The position numbers were made by a program, and so were the translations under genes. From Clostridium sp. MCC353 (GTDB lineage: Bacteria > Bacillota > Clostridia > Lachnospirales > Lachnospiraceae), in the NCBI RefSeq assembly GCF_018785315.1, contig NZ_WQPN01000127.1, positions 1-64,000 of the forward strand: a stretch of DNA of 64,000 bases, written 5' to 3'. Shown here one piece after another: positions 28,105-36,759 of the stretch; positions within the stretch are counted from its first letter, which is position 1; every line of letters begins with the position of its first letter. Below the pieces are notes generated by a model. The model saw only the letters and a list, made by a program, of their open reading frames with translations. It did no database searches and was not told where the DNA came from.

Positions 28105-28181
28105 TCACAACCCCTCAGGCGGACCGGCCTGTCGGCCGTGCCGCTTTGCGGGGCTCCGCTTTCCGCCTGAGGGGCTGTGAA
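28105..28181. repeat. palindromic REP-like element
   Basis: Outer arms TCACAACCCCTCAGGCGGA and TCCGCCTGAGGGGCTGTGA enclose a GC-rich core that folds into two further small stems (GGCC-TGTC-GGCC and CCGC-TTT-GCGG). The core is nearly identical to part of each arm of the inverted repeat at 6880-7219. Confidence 0.85.
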
Positions 28182-28227
28182 CAGCGACAATGCCGAATCT
28201 CTTTATAACAATTTTATATTTCTTTTC

Positions 28228-28256
28228 TTGATTTATGTTTAGAGGAACACTATAAT
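28228..28256 (+). promoter_or_regulatory. ftsH promoter
   Basis: TTGATT (28228-28233), 17 bases, TATAAT (28251-28256), about 50 bases before the start codon. Confidence 0.75.
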
Positions 28257-28304
28257 AGAAAAGAATGGTCATATCAGGCTGTTCAGATAGGAGATTATAC
28301 ACAT

Positions 28305-30341
28305 ATGGAGAATAAGAACAATCAGGATAATAATAGCAAAACGCCTAAGAATGGTCAGACGATACTCATACTGGTGATTGCTGCTGTGATTACATTCTTT
28401 TCTATCAGTTTGATGAAAGATTTGATGACGAAGAGCTCAACAGAGGAACTGACCTATGATAAATTTGTCAGCATGCTGGAGAACAAGGAAGTGGAATCGG
28501 TCATCATTGACAGCTCTACAATCCAGATTATACCGAAAAAGGATGTGGCAGGATATTCAGCCTTTATCAAATATTATACGGTACGCATGAATGATTATAA
28601 ATTATCTGACCGTGTTCTGGAATCAGGCGCTGTAGTGAAACAGGCCAAGCAGGACAGCAGCATGATTTTGGAAACGATTTTAAGTTTCCTGATCCCGTTT
28701 ATCTGCATCGTGTTCTTTATGAACCTGATGATGAAGCGGATGGGCGGCGGAGGCATCATGGGCGTTGGCAAGAGCAATGCCAAAGTCTATATGCAGAAGG
28801 AAACCGGCGTTACATTTAAAGACGTGGCAGGACAGGATGAAGCCAAGGAATCTTTGGTTGAGATCGTGGATTTCCTGCATAATCCGGGAAAATATACGCA
28901 TATCGGCGCTAAACTTCCAAAGGGCGCTCTGTTGGTAGGCCCTCCCGGAACAGGTAAAACACTGCTTGCAAAGGCCGTGGCAGGTGAGGCAAAGGTGCCG
29001 TTTTATTCTTTGTCCGGTTCTGATTTTGTGGAAATGTTTGTAGGTGTGGGCGCATCCCGTGTCCGTGATTTATTTAAACAGGCTCAGGAATCCGCACCGT
29101 GTATCATATTTATCGATGAGGTGGATGCCATCGGTAAAAGCCGTGATTCCAGATTTGGAGGCGGCAATGACGAACGGGAACAGACACTGAACCAGCTTCT
29201 TTCTGAGATGGACGGGTTTGATTCTTCCAAAGGTCTTCTCGTTCTGGCGGCCACCAACCGTCCGGAGATACTGGATCCCGCGCTTTTGAGGCCGGGCCGT
29301 TTTGACCGCCGTATTATCGTGGATAAGCCGGATTTGAAAGGGCGTGTGAATATTCTCAAAGTCCATGCAAAGAATGTCTCCCTGGACGATACCGTTGATC
29401 TGGAGGCCATTGCGCTGGCAACTTCGGGCGCGGTGGGATCTGATTTAGCCAACATGATTAATGAAGGCGCAATCCTGGCCGTGAAAAACGGAAGGAACGC
29501 GGTTTCCCAGAAGGATCTGTTCGAAGCCGTTGAAGTGGTTTTAGTGGGTAAAGAGAAGAAGGACCGGGTGCTCAATAAAGAAGAGAGAAGAATTGTCTCT
29601 TATCATGAAGTGGGCCACGCGCTGGTAAGCGCCCTGCAGAAGGATTCGGAACCGGTTCAGAAGATCACCATTGTCCCCAGAACCATGGGCGCTCTTGGAT
29701 ATGTAATGCATGTGCCGGAAGAAGAGAAATTCCTGAACACGAAAAAAGAAATCCATGCGATGCTGGTTGGATGCCTGGCAGGACGCGCAGCGGAAGAAAT
29801 CGTATTTGATACGGTGACCACGGGAGCTGCCAATGATATCGAACAGGCCACCAGACTGGCCCGGGCCATGGTTACCCAATACGGCATGTCGGAGAAATTC
29901 GGATTAATGGGCCTTGCGACCCAGGAAAACCAGTATCTGACCGGCCGTACCGTAATGGACTGCGGAGACGCCACAGCAGCAGAGGTGGATCAGGAAGTGA
30001 TGCGGATCCTGAAAGAATCTTATGAGGAAGCCAAACGCCTTTTGAGTGAAAACAGGGGAGTGATGGATAAGATAGCGGAATTCCTGATTGAAAAAGAAAC
30101 CATTACCGGTAAAGAATTTATGGAAATTTTCCATGAGTATAAGGAAATGGAGAGCAGGGCGGAAGCTTCGCCAGAAGCCAATGAAGAAAAAACTGCTGAT
30201 TTTCCTGAGGAAATCATGAACTCTGAAGCAGATCCTGCTGCGGAGGAAAAGATGGAGGCGGAAAAGATGGAAGCGGCAAAGATGGAAGCCGCAAAGATGC
30301 CGGATGAGCCGGAACTGCCGGGGAAGACAGAAGAGGCATAA
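28305..30341 (+). CDS. ftsH: ATP-dependent zinc metalloprotease FtsH
   Basis: 678 residues. Two membrane segments (about 17-37 and 121-142) enclose a small extracytoplasmic domain. The AAA domain follows: Walker A GPPGTGKT (212-219), Walker [10 protein letters not shown] and the SRH around [18 protein letters not shown]. The M41 zinc site HEVGH (434-438) has valine where HEAGH is usual but keeps HExxH. The C-terminus is a low-complexity Glu/Met/Ala tail with KMEAAKMEA repeats. It degrades misfolded and regulatory membrane proteins. Ribosome site AGGAG precedes the ATG. Confidence 0.97.
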   Translation: MENKNNQDNNSKTPKNGQTILILVIAAVITFFSISLMKDLMTKSSTEELTYDKFVSMLENKEVESVIIDSSTIQIIPKKDVAGYSAFIKYYTVRMNDYKLSDRVLESGAVVKQAKQDSSMILETILSFLIPFICIVFFMNLMMKRMGGGGIMGVGKSNAKVYMQKETGVTFKDVAGQDEAKESLVEIVDFLHNPGKYTHIGAKLPKGALLVGPPGTGKTLLAKAVAGEAKVPFYSLSGSDFVEMFVGVGASRVRDLFKQAQESAPCIIFIDEVDAIGKSRDSRFGGGNDEREQTLNQLLSEMDGFDSSKGLLVLAATNRPEILDPALLRPGRFDRRIIVDKPDLKGRVNILKVHAKNVSLDDTVDLEAIALATSGAVGSDLANMINEGAILAVKNGRNAVSQKDLFEAVEVVLVGKEKKDRVLNKEERRIVSYHEVGHALVSALQKDSEPVQKITIVPRTMGALGYVMHVPEEEKFLNTKKEIHAMLVGCLAGRAAEEIVFDTVTTGAANDIEQATRLARAMVTQYGMSEKFGLMGLATQENQYLTGRTVMDCGDATAAEVDQEVMRILKESYEEAKRLLSENRGVMDKIAEFLIEKETITGKEFMEIFHEYKEMESRAEASPEANEEKTADFPEEIMNSEADPAAEEKMEAEKMEAAKMEAAKMPDEPELPGKTEEA

Positions 30342-30347
30342 GGGATG

Positions 30348-30376
30348 AAAACTGGCACTTTTTGTGCCAGTTTTTT
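30348..30376 (+). terminator. Rho-independent terminator
   Basis: AACTGGCAC and GTGCCAGTT around a TTTTT loop, followed by TTTT; just after ftsH. Confidence 0.9.
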
Positions 30377-30413
30377 AAATGGTATTTTATATAAAAGGAA
30401 AGGAAAAAAGAAC

Positions 30414-31028
30414 ATGAACCAGAAGGAACGAATGCTTGCAGGCCTGCCGTATAAAGCGTGGGAGGATGGACTGGAAAAGGAGAGGATGGATAATAAGCTG
30501 AGAATTTATGAATATAACAACACCTGTCCGGATGATGCGGATAAATTGTCCGCCATGATGAAAAAAATCCTGGGTAAAACAGGGGAACAGGTATATATTG
30601 AACCTCCATTCCGCTGCGATTATGGCTATAATATTGAGGTGGGAGAGAATTTCTATGCGAATTATAATGTGGTGATATTGGATGTGGCAAAGGTGACCAT
30701 CGGTAAAAATGTGATGTTTGCCCCCAATGTGGCTGTCTACACAGCGGGACATCCCATCCATCATGAGCCGAGAAATATGGGATACGAGTATGGAATACCG
30801 GTGACCATCGGAGATAATGTATGGATTGGCGGCAACACGGTCATCAACCCTGGTGTGACCATTGGCAGTAATGTTGTGATCGGTTCGGGCAGCGTGGTGA
30901 CTAAAGATATCCCCGATAACGTGATCGCAGCAGGAAATCCCTGCCGGGTGATCCGGGCCATCACGGATGACGATAAAAAATACTATTATAAAGACAAAGA
31001 ATTTGATATGGATGACTATGATCTGTAA
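30414..31028 (+). CDS. maltose/galactoside-type O-acetyltransferase
   Basis: 204 residues; ATG 30414 follows GGAAAGG, and the in-frame upstream extension would run through the ftsH terminator. It has an N-terminal Mac domain (MLAGLPYKAWEDGL) and a left-handed beta helix of hexapeptide repeats with FAPNVAVYTAGHP (catalytic histidine) and VWIGGNTVINPGVTIGSN. It acetylates a sugar hydroxyl from acetyl-CoA. Confidence 0.9.
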   Translation: MNQKERMLAGLPYKAWEDGLEKERMDNKLRIYEYNNTCPDDADKLSAMMKKILGKTGEQVYIEPPFRCDYGYNIEVGENFYANYNVVILDVAKVTIGKNVMFAPNVAVYTAGHPIHHEPRNMGYEYGIPVTIGDNVWIGGNTVINPGVTIGSNVVIGSGSVVTKDIPDNVIAAGNPCRVIRAITDDDKKYYYKDKEFDMDDYDL

Positions 31029-31157
31029 TCGTTCAGACTGGCCTGAACAGGAACGCTTTTGGGAATAATTATAAAAATTTAAAAGATATTTTAGATATTA
31101 TTTGGGAGTTTTGTGATATACTGGTTGTGACAAAAGATAACAGATAGGAGACCGGAT

Positions 31158-31565
31158 ATGAATATATTGTTTTTTTTGACACCCAAAAGTGATGTGGCTT
31201 ATATTTACGATCATGAAACCCTGAGACAGGCGCTGGAAAAGATGGAATACCACAAATATTCCGCCCTGCCGATGATTAATAGACATGGAAGATACATAGG
31301 AACCATTACGGAAGGCGATCTGCTTTGGGGAATCAAGAACCAGTTTAATTTGAATTTAAAGGACGCCGAGACGGTGCCTATTACGGCAATCCACAGGCGG
31401 CTGGACAATCAGCCGGTGCGGGCTGACGCCAAAATGGAGGATTTGATGGACAAGGCCCTGAATCAAAATTTTGTTCCGGTCATCGATGACCAGAAGAACT
31501 TCATTGGGATTATAACAAGAAAAGACATTATTAAATTTTTATCTGGAACAAGAACAGTGAAGTAG
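31158..31565 (+). CDS. CBS-domain protein
   Basis: 135 residues forming one CBS pair: EKMEYHKYSALPMINRHGRYIGTITEGDLL and NFVPVIDDQKNFIGIITRKDI. Such stand-alone pairs bind adenine nucleotides and regulate partners; the partner here is not evident. Own ribosome site AGGAG. Confidence 0.85.
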   Translation: MNILFFLTPKSDVAYIYDHETLRQALEKMEYHKYSALPMINRHGRYIGTITEGDLLWGIKNQFNLNLKDAETVPITAIHRRLDNQPVRADAKMEDLMDKALNQNFVPVIDDQKNFIGIITRKDIIKFLSGTRTVK

Positions 31566-31588
31566 GCCGGCGGCCTACTTCATTTTTT
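31559..31588. terminator. bidirectional terminator
   Basis: GAAGTAGGCC (31559-31568) and GGCCTACTTC (31572-31581), then ATTTTTTC. The CBS stop codon and the end of the convergent EAL gene both overlap it. Confidence 0.9.
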
Positions 31589-32957
31589 CTTTTTCTTCAT
31601 TTAAAATCTGACGGGATTCTTCAAGGGAAGTGTCCATAATGCTCATCAGCACTTCCTGGCTGAGGGTTGGGGAGTAATAAAATCCCTGCTGGTAATCACA
31701 TCCGAAAGCAGTGAGCTGGGAAATCTGGTTTTCCGTTTCCACGCCTTCTGCGATGATATTCAATTCCAGATGTTTTGCGATCTGTACGAGGCCGTTGATG
31801 ATGTGGGCGGATTTGGGATTCGTTTCCAACTGCCATACGAACAGGCGCTCTAATTTTAACGTATTCACCGGCATGTCCAGAATATTGGAAATTCCCGAAT
31901 AGCCGCTGCCGAAGTCGTTCAGAATCAGTTCCACTCCCATCTCCGAAAGCTGCTGCATCATGATATTGATATTGAGAAATGCGGTGGTTAAAGCGCTTTC
32001 CTGGATTTCCAGCGCCAGTTTACCTTTGGGAATCTGATATTTTTCAATAATATGCGTTACTTCGTCTAAAAAGTCTTCCTGAAGGAACAGGACGGAAGAA
32101 ATGGGAAGGGCGATGGACTCGAATTCTTTCCCTGCCTTTATCAAATCTGCGATACATGCCCCCACATGATCCAGAGCAAAATATTCCACTGTGCGGATTT
32201 GGCCGGAATCTTCCGCAATAGGAAGGAATTCCGCAGCTCCGATCAGGCCAAGGCCTTTGATAAAAATGCGCATATAGTATTCTGCCCGTGTAAAACGCTT
32301 CCGGCCGATATGATAAGTGGGGCGGTAGCGGACTTCAATTTCATTGTTCTCCAACGCGGTGGAAAGATACATGGCTATGGTCTGTTTGCGGATATACTTG
32401 TTATGCAGGGCGGTGTCGAAGACTGCCGACTGGTTTGGACCGTGTTCGGAAGCCTGGGCGATGGCCAGATCCAGATATTTTAATAATTCAGAGGCGCTGG
32501 CCGGATGGCCCGGATAGGAACAAAGTCCGATCTGGACGGAACACAGACAGTCTGTGTTATCGATTTTCCAAACGGAATCAAAACGCTCCAGCACTTCATC
32601 AGCCAGTTGGGAAGCCTGTCCCTGGGTAAATCGGTCTAAGATGATGATAAATTCCACGCCGATATAGCGGTAGACTACGGACCCGGTGGTTTCCTCCAGA
32701 TAATGAATGATCTGCTTTAACAGTTCCTCACAGTAATTATAGCCAAAAACGTCATTTAAACGTTTGAAATTCTCTATGTACAATTTAAGCACAACGCCCT
32801 TGGAACTGCTTTCGGGCATAAATAATTTCTCAAGCTGTTTATAACATAAATTACGGCTGTTGTCGGCAGATTCAGCAGGAGCAGCTAATGGTGAAACCGG
32901 TTCAACAGACGCCTTCGTTCTTTCATTATTGTCTTGCTTTTTCCGAAATAAGCTCAT
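31575..32957 (-). CDS. GGDEF-EAL protein with degenerate active sites
   Basis: 460 residues; ATG 32957 follows GGAGGG on the minus strand. In the cyclase domain the GGDEF loop is replaced by YIGVEF. In the EAL domain the opening motif reads AEYYMR rather than EALxR and the DDFGTG motif reads NDFGSG, while LEIQES, LKLER and AEGVE are kept. The EAL domain may be weakly active or act as a c-di-GMP binding sensor; the GGDEF domain is probably not a cyclase. No membrane segments. Confidence 0.85.
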   Translation of the reverse strand: MSLFRKKQDNNERTKASVEPVSPLAAPAESADNSRNLCYKQLEKLFMPESSSKGVVLKLYIENFKRLNDVFGYNYCEELLKQIIHYLEETTGSVVYRYIGVEFIIILDRFTQGQASQLADEVLERFDSVWKIDNTDCLCSVQIGLCSYPGHPASASELLKYLDLAIAQASEHGPNQSAVFDTALHNKYIRKQTIAMYLSTALENNEIEVRYRPTYHIGRKRFTRAEYYMRIFIKGLGLIGAAEFLPIAEDSGQIRTVEYFALDHVGACIADLIKAGKEFESIALPISSVLFLQEDFLDEVTHIIEKYQIPKGKLALEIQESALTTAFLNINIMMQQLSEMGVELILNDFGSGYSGISNILDMPVNTLKLERLFVWQLETNPKSAHIINGLVQIAKHLELNIIAEGVETENQISQLTAFGCDYQQGFYYSPTLSQEVLMSIMDTSLEESRQILNEEKEKMK

Positions 32958-33073
32958 GGTAGTAACCCTCCTAAGATTCACTAGTTATGTTATTAATTGT
33001 AATACAGATTACCAATAAAAACAAGGATAATCAGTTTTTGAGAGTTTTCCAACGTTAAGAGCTGTCTGAATAG

Positions 33074-33120
33074 TTAAAAAGATTCCGGGGGAGTGGAACG
33101 AATTCCATTCCCCCGGAATC
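33074..33120 (-). terminator. terminator of the Cys-rich gene
   Basis: GATTCCGGGGGA-TGGAA and its complement (33081-33120), followed on the minus strand by TTTTT. Confidence 0.9.
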
Positions 33121-33125
33121 GTGAA

Positions 33126-33560
33126 TTAACAGCTTCCGTTACAGCCAGAGTTGCAGCCGCCGGAGCAGGCATCGGCGATTACAGGGCCAGGGCCGTCAAT
33201 CGGCATCGGCAGGTTGGTGCGTGCACCGTCTGCAAAACCGTTCTGATAACCATTCTGGAAGCCCTCGCGGTAGCCGGCGCGGAAAGCACGGCGGGTTGCC
33301 GTGTTGCCGCATCCACAGCCACATCCGGTATTGCTTGCGCATCCGCTGTTAACGCCGCATCCGGTGTTGCTTGCGCATCCACAGCCGCTGTTAATGCCGC
33401 ATCCGGTATTGCTTGCGCATCCCCATCCGCTGTTAACGCCGCATCCTGCGTTGCTTGCGCATCCGCTGTTTACACCGCAGCCGCATCCACTGTTGATACC
33501 ACAACCATTGTTACATCCACATCCACATCTATTACAAGAATTCCAACATCTATTACACAT
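33126..33560 (-). CDS. Cys/Gly/Asn repeat protein, probable spore-surface protein
   Basis: 144 residues with 24 cysteines. The first 88 residues are built from CG(V/I)NSGC and CASNTGC units, roughly 6-8 residues each. A basic-aromatic segment (RRAFRAGYREGFQNGYQNGF) follows, then a short second Cys-Gly cluster at the C-terminus. A strong AAAGGAG site precedes the ATG. No signal peptide. Cysteine-rich coat and exosporium proteins of Clostridia cross-link by disulfides; its place beside cotJ and a sigma-K-like promoter point that way, but no known family is recognised. Confidence 0.8.
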   Translation of the reverse strand: MCNRCWNSCNRCGCGCNNGCGINSGCGCGVNSGCASNAGCGVNSGWGCASNTGCGINSGCGCASNTGCGVNSGCASNTGCGCGCGNTATRRAFRAGYREGFQNGYQNGFADGARTNLPMPIDGPGPVIADACSGGCNSGCNGSC

Positions 33561-33594
33561 AATTTATATCTCCTTTTAATTATTTAGGTTTGTA

Positions 33595-33625
33595 CTATAT
33601 CATATGAGAAAGCAGACAAAGTGTT
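33595..33625 (-). promoter_or_regulatory. sigma-K-like promoter of the Cys-rich gene
   Basis: On the minus strand, AAC-type -35 (GAACA), 16 bases, then CATATGATA, fitting the CATAnnnTA -10 of sigma-K. Confidence 0.5.
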
Positions 33626-33769
33626 CCTGTTTAAAAGGAGATGTCCATTTACCGGTTTAAATGATTCCTATTATAGAAGAAACAGAATATTTACGAAGCC
33701 TTGCACAAGAAATAAGGTCTTACATAGATTAATAGTATAAGTCTCAACTATGAAAGGAGCAATCTATAT

Positions 33770-34114
33770 ATGGATTGTAATTATACGAATCAGAGACGTT
33801 CGCAGTTAGGATGCCCTCAATTTAGTGACGGCGCCGGCCAAAGCTGCGGATGCAATGCAGGAATGCCGCCGTTAAGGCCTCCTGTAATCCAGCCGCGCCA
33901 GGCCGTGGAGCCGGCCCGCAGCGCTATGCCGATGCCTCAGGTACCATCTGCCTGCCCGGATACTTCAGTGGGAGGAATGGAACGCTACTCACTGGCCATG
34001 GCATATGTGCCCTGGCAGCAGTGGAAACAGACTTACGCTTTAGACCGCGGATTCCAGAGGGGAACTATTTTCCCGGAACTGGATCTTCCGTTTGTGATGG
34101 GGAGGTGCCGTTAA
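33770..34114 (+). CDS. cotJA: spore coat protein CotJA
   Basis: 114 residues. The N-terminal half is Pro/Gln-rich; the C-terminal half has the CotJA signature MAYVPWQQW and ALDRGFQRGTIFPELDLPF. In Bacillus the cotJABC operon is transcribed by sigma-E in the mother cell and its products join the coat. Start has AAAGGAG 11 bases upstream. Overlaps cotJB by one base (TAATG). Confidence 0.93.
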   Translation: MDCNYTNQRRSQLGCPQFSDGAGQSCGCNAGMPPLRPPVIQPRQAVEPARSAMPMPQVPSACPDTSVGGMERYSLAMAYVPWQQWKQTYALDRGFQRGTIFPELDLPFVMGRCR

Positions 34115-34371
34115 TGAACTATGACTGCAGCCAGCTTTTGCAGATAATCTATCAGTCCAGTTTTGCGCTTGACGATGTTACACTTTTCCTGGATACACAT
34201 CCATGTGATACAGAGGCATTAAACTATTATCAATATGTAAGGAAACTCCGTGAAGATGCGATGAACGCATATCAGGCACAATGCGGCCCTATCATGAAAG
34301 ACCAGGTTAATCCGGGTAACTATTGGAATTGGGTTAATGATAAATGGCCTTGGGAAGGGGGAAGCAACTAG
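34114..34371 (+). CDS. cotJB: spore coat protein CotJB
   Basis: 85 residues starting at ATG 34114, with GGAGGTG upstream. It carries the CotJB core: LQIIYQSSFALDDVTLFLDTHP, YYQYVRKLR and YGP-like CGP, ending NWVNDKWPWEGG. Followed 1 base later by the cotJC start. Confidence 0.93.
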   Translation: MNYDCSQLLQIIYQSSFALDDVTLFLDTHPCDTEALNYYQYVRKLREDAMNAYQAQCGPIMKDQVNPGNYWNWVNDKWPWEGGSN

Positions 34372-34372
34372 T

Positions 34373-34483
34373 ATGTGGTCTTATGAAAAACGATTACAGT
34401 ATCCTGTAAATATCAGCACGCCGAATCCTAAAATGGCGCAGTTCATTATGAGCCAGTATGGCGGCCCGGACTGTAAAAACTGA
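34373..34483 (+). CDS. cotJC: CotJC, piece 1 of 3 (N-terminal 33 codons)
   Basis: Begins MWSYEKRLQYPVNIS, typical of the CotJC (manganese-catalase-like) coat protein, and is clearly CotJC through QYGGPD. It then runs into element 1 and stops after three foreign codons. The break is at the GG dinucleotide 34463-34464, inside GGCGGCCCGGAC, which recurs at 38351-38362 where CotJC sequence resumes in the same frame. Third gene of the cotJ operon. Confidence 0.93.
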   Translation: MWSYEKRLQYPVNISTPNPKMAQFIMSQYGGPDCKN

Positions 34484-34488
34484 TAATG
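34460..34488 (+). mobile_element. attL of element 1
   Basis: GGCGGCCC (34460-34467) with centre GG, followed by the 21-base right arm of the recombinase site (34468-34488). Confidence 0.85.
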
Positions 34489-34639
34489 GTTCCGAAAAGC
34501 CTTATTTTATGCGGGTTTGCGGGGCACGGTGAAATAGGACTTAACAGAAATGTAAAGAATTATGTCAATAAACGTTTTTTTTGAAAAAACCTGGTGCATT
34601 CTCGTGACTTCAGACATAAGAGCAAGTTCACAAGTTACA

Positions 34640-36133
34640 CTATACATAGTAATGGAAATGGAATGCATTATTTTTGCGGTCAAAGTCAATCTGTTTTATT
34701 ATGTGGCGAAGGGAGTTTCCCTTAATCTCATAGTCAACATTTGGATCAGACAGCAGGTCATACACATTCTGGATGCGGGAAAGCACTTCCTGTTTTGAAG
34801 GCCCTGAATCCTGATCTTCTTCTTTTTCAAGAGTGGCCGCTTCTGCGATAATCCGGTCACGCTCTGCCCGTAACCGTAATTTATTATTCTTGTATTCCTC
34901 CAGCGTATCAATTCCGTTCTCATACGCATCTTTTATTCTTTCTTCTTTGATGTCAATGCGTGCCAAAGCTTCTGATAATAAGGCCTGCCGGTCAAGTGTT
35001 TCAGGATCTTTTTTCTCCTCATATTCAAATTCAAGCTCACCGGTTTCGAGTACTGATCTGAGAGATGCCATAATGGCTGCTTCCGCCCTGGAAACGGATA
35101 TGGAGCAGGAAGTTTCATGCGCCCCTTTTGAATATTTCCAGCATTGGAAGTAATCCGGCCGCCTTTTAGGATCATTTGACCGGCAGTATCCAAGGCTTGC
35201 CCCGCAGACCGAACACTTTAACAGGCCAGATGCCCAATGGCGGCAAGATGAGACTTGGCGGCGTCCCTGGGGCTTAAACTCATGTTTCATCCGCTCCTGA
35301 TTATCTTCAAAAATCGATGTAACCGATTCACGGGTTTCGTGGTTTCCCTGGAAGCTGATTCCGTTCCAGGATACGGTTCCCTTGTAAAATGGATTAGAGA
35401 TTATACCACGGACCGTGCGCAGGGTGAATTTGTTGCCGCGCCGGGTACGGTATCCCCTGGCATTGGCAGCCCTTGCAATAGAGGTGAGATCCATCCCGTT
35501 ATGATAACTTTGCTGGATAAACTCAACGATTGCATAGGTTTCCTCATTAATGATAAAGGGTTTTCCTTCACCTGCTGAATCATAGCCCAGGCAGGGCGTC
35601 GTCTGATAGCCCTGCCGGAGGGCTTTTTCTGTCATGCCGCGGACCACTTCTCCGGACAAATTATAGGAGTAGTATTCATCAAACCATTCGATGATTGTTT
35701 CAATCAAACGTCCGAACATCCCCTGGGCAATGGGTTCGGAAACGCTTATGATTTCAATCCCGCATTTTTTACGGAGAATCCCTTTATAAAAGGTGCTTTC
35801 GTCCTGGTTTCTTGCAAACCGGGAGAATTTCCACAGATACAGCCGTTTAAAAGGCGAAGGCTGCATTTTTGCAGTTGATATCATCCGCTGGAACTCTGGC
35901 CGGTTATCGGCCCGGCGGCCGCTGCGGCCTTTGTCCTCAATAAAAATAAACTCTTTTGGTATTACATATCCGTCCGCTTTTGCCGTCTTCAGAATTTCCC
36001 TCAGCTGGGCATCCGGTGATAACTCCGTTTGATCGTCCGTACTGACGCGGATGTAAGCGGATGCGATTTCCAGGGTGGAAGAGGGGGCAGATGCGGGGAT
36101 ACCATCAAGCAGCTGGCTTAAATTATCTGGCAT
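34640..36133 (-). CDS. large serine recombinase of element 1
   Basis: 497 residues. The resolvase domain has AYIRVSTDDQ (catalytic Ser31) and LYLWKFSRFARN. Next is the recombinase domain (GYQTTPCLGYDSAGEGKP through VRGIISNPFYKG), then a zinc ribbon starting CSVCGASLGYC, and a C-terminal coiled coil. This is the SpoIVCA/phiC31 integrase architecture. The stop lies 150 bases from attL. It should cut at the GG core and, during sporulation, excise the element. The start codon has a rather distant AAGGAG (11 bases). Confidence 0.93.
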   Translation of the reverse strand: MPDNLSQLLDGIPASAPSSTLEIASAYIRVSTDDQTELSPDAQLREILKTAKADGYVIPKEFIFIEDKGRSGRRADNRPEFQRMISTAKMQPSPFKRLYLWKFSRFARNQDESTFYKGILRKKCGIEIISVSEPIAQGMFGRLIETIIEWFDEYYSYNLSGEVVRGMTEKALRQGYQTTPCLGYDSAGEGKPFIINEETYAIVEFIQQSYHNGMDLTSIARAANARGYRTRRGNKFTLRTVRGIISNPFYKGTVSWNGISFQGNHETRESVTSIFEDNQERMKHEFKPQGRRQVSSCRHWASGLLKCSVCGASLGYCRSNDPKRRPDYFQCWKYSKGAHETSCSISVSRAEAAIMASLRSVLETGELEFEYEEKKDPETLDRQALLSEALARIDIKEERIKDAYENGIDTLEEYKNNKLRLRAERDRIIAEAATLEKEEDQDSGPSKQEVLSRIQNVYDLLSDPNVDYEIKGNSLRHIIKQIDFDRKNNAFHFHYYV

Positions 36134-36154
36134 ATTATATCACGCTCCTTATTG

Positions 36155-36184
36155 ATTGTATTAAAAAAAGGTACAAAAAATACG
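36155..36184 (-). promoter_or_regulatory. sigma-E-like promoter of recombinase 1
   Basis: On the minus strand: GTATTTT, 14 bases, AATACAAT (one mismatch from the sigma-E -10 CATACAnT). The segment ATACAATCAATAAGGAG is identical in front of recombinase 2. Confidence 0.5.
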
Positions 36185-36264
36185 CCTATACAGGCGCTAA
36201 AGGTTTGTGATAGGTTCTGGTTCTTCTGCATTTGCCAATGCAAATGTTCTTCATAAGATAATGT

Positions 36265-36425
36265 CTAAGAAGAATGGGGATTAACTCCATAGATATCATT
36301 GATAGAAACATTTAGGATTTTGCAAACTTCATATAAAATATCTATGGTTGGACAAGTAATACCTGTTAACACAGAAACCACTGCATAGAGCGTAACCAGC
36401 GCTAATTTGGCAGAAATTATAAATC
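36265..36425 (-). pseudogene. remnant of an XRE-family repressor
   Basis: The C-terminal part of a helix-turn-helix domain is readable (TGITCPTIDILYEVCKIL, then NVSINDIYG), but the first helices are disrupted and no start codon fits. The intact counterpart in element 2 is at 40743-40982. Confidence 0.5.
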
Positions 36426-36478
36426 CAGGCAACAAGTACAACCAGCAGCACATAGAATCTACCAGAGGGGGCGGTGAT

Positions 36479-36628
36479 ATGGCGGAACCTAAAATTGTAA
36501 ATTCTATTGAGATCGATGGTAAGGAGGTTCCTTTTGAATCTTTACCGGAAGAGAAAAGGAAAGAGCTTGCGGAGCTGATCCAGGAACGGATCATGTTCCT
36601 GGCTGGCTACAAAAGAAAAACCGGCTAA
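36479..36628 (+). CDS. small protein of element 1, 49 residues
   Basis: ATG 36479 follows a GAGGGGG site. The product is acidic with a helical second half (ESLPEEKRKELAELIQERI). It is divergent from recombinase 1 and lies just after a short sequence (AGTACAACCAG) also found in the same place in element 2. By position it could be a recombination directionality factor; this is an inference. Confidence 0.55.
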   Translation: MAEPKIVNSIEIDGKEVPFESLPEEKRKELAELIQERIMFLAGYKRKTG

Positions 36629-36759
36629 TGCCGGGGCATATCGCAGGACAAGCTTATGAGTGTCCGGCAGAAGGAGGGCAAGCCTAATAAGATTTTTCAT
36701 GGGTATGGGAAATCACCGGGCCTGCCTGAATAGAATAATAAAAAGGATATGGTGAATTT

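Noticed and set aside
30345-30413. N-terminal extension of the acetyltransferase
   Set aside because: It would be encoded by the ftsH terminator hairpin; ATG 30414 has its own ribosome site and matches the family start.
33087-33587. Plus-strand frame of 164 codons opposite the Cys-rich gene
   Set aside because: Ala/Ser/Val repeats are the antisense of the Cys-Gly-Asn repeats; the minus strand has the ribosome site, terminator and promoter.
33850-34371. 173-codon frame starting inside cotJA
   Set aside because: Only its C-terminal half is CotJB; the ATG at 34114 with GGAGGTG is the proper start.
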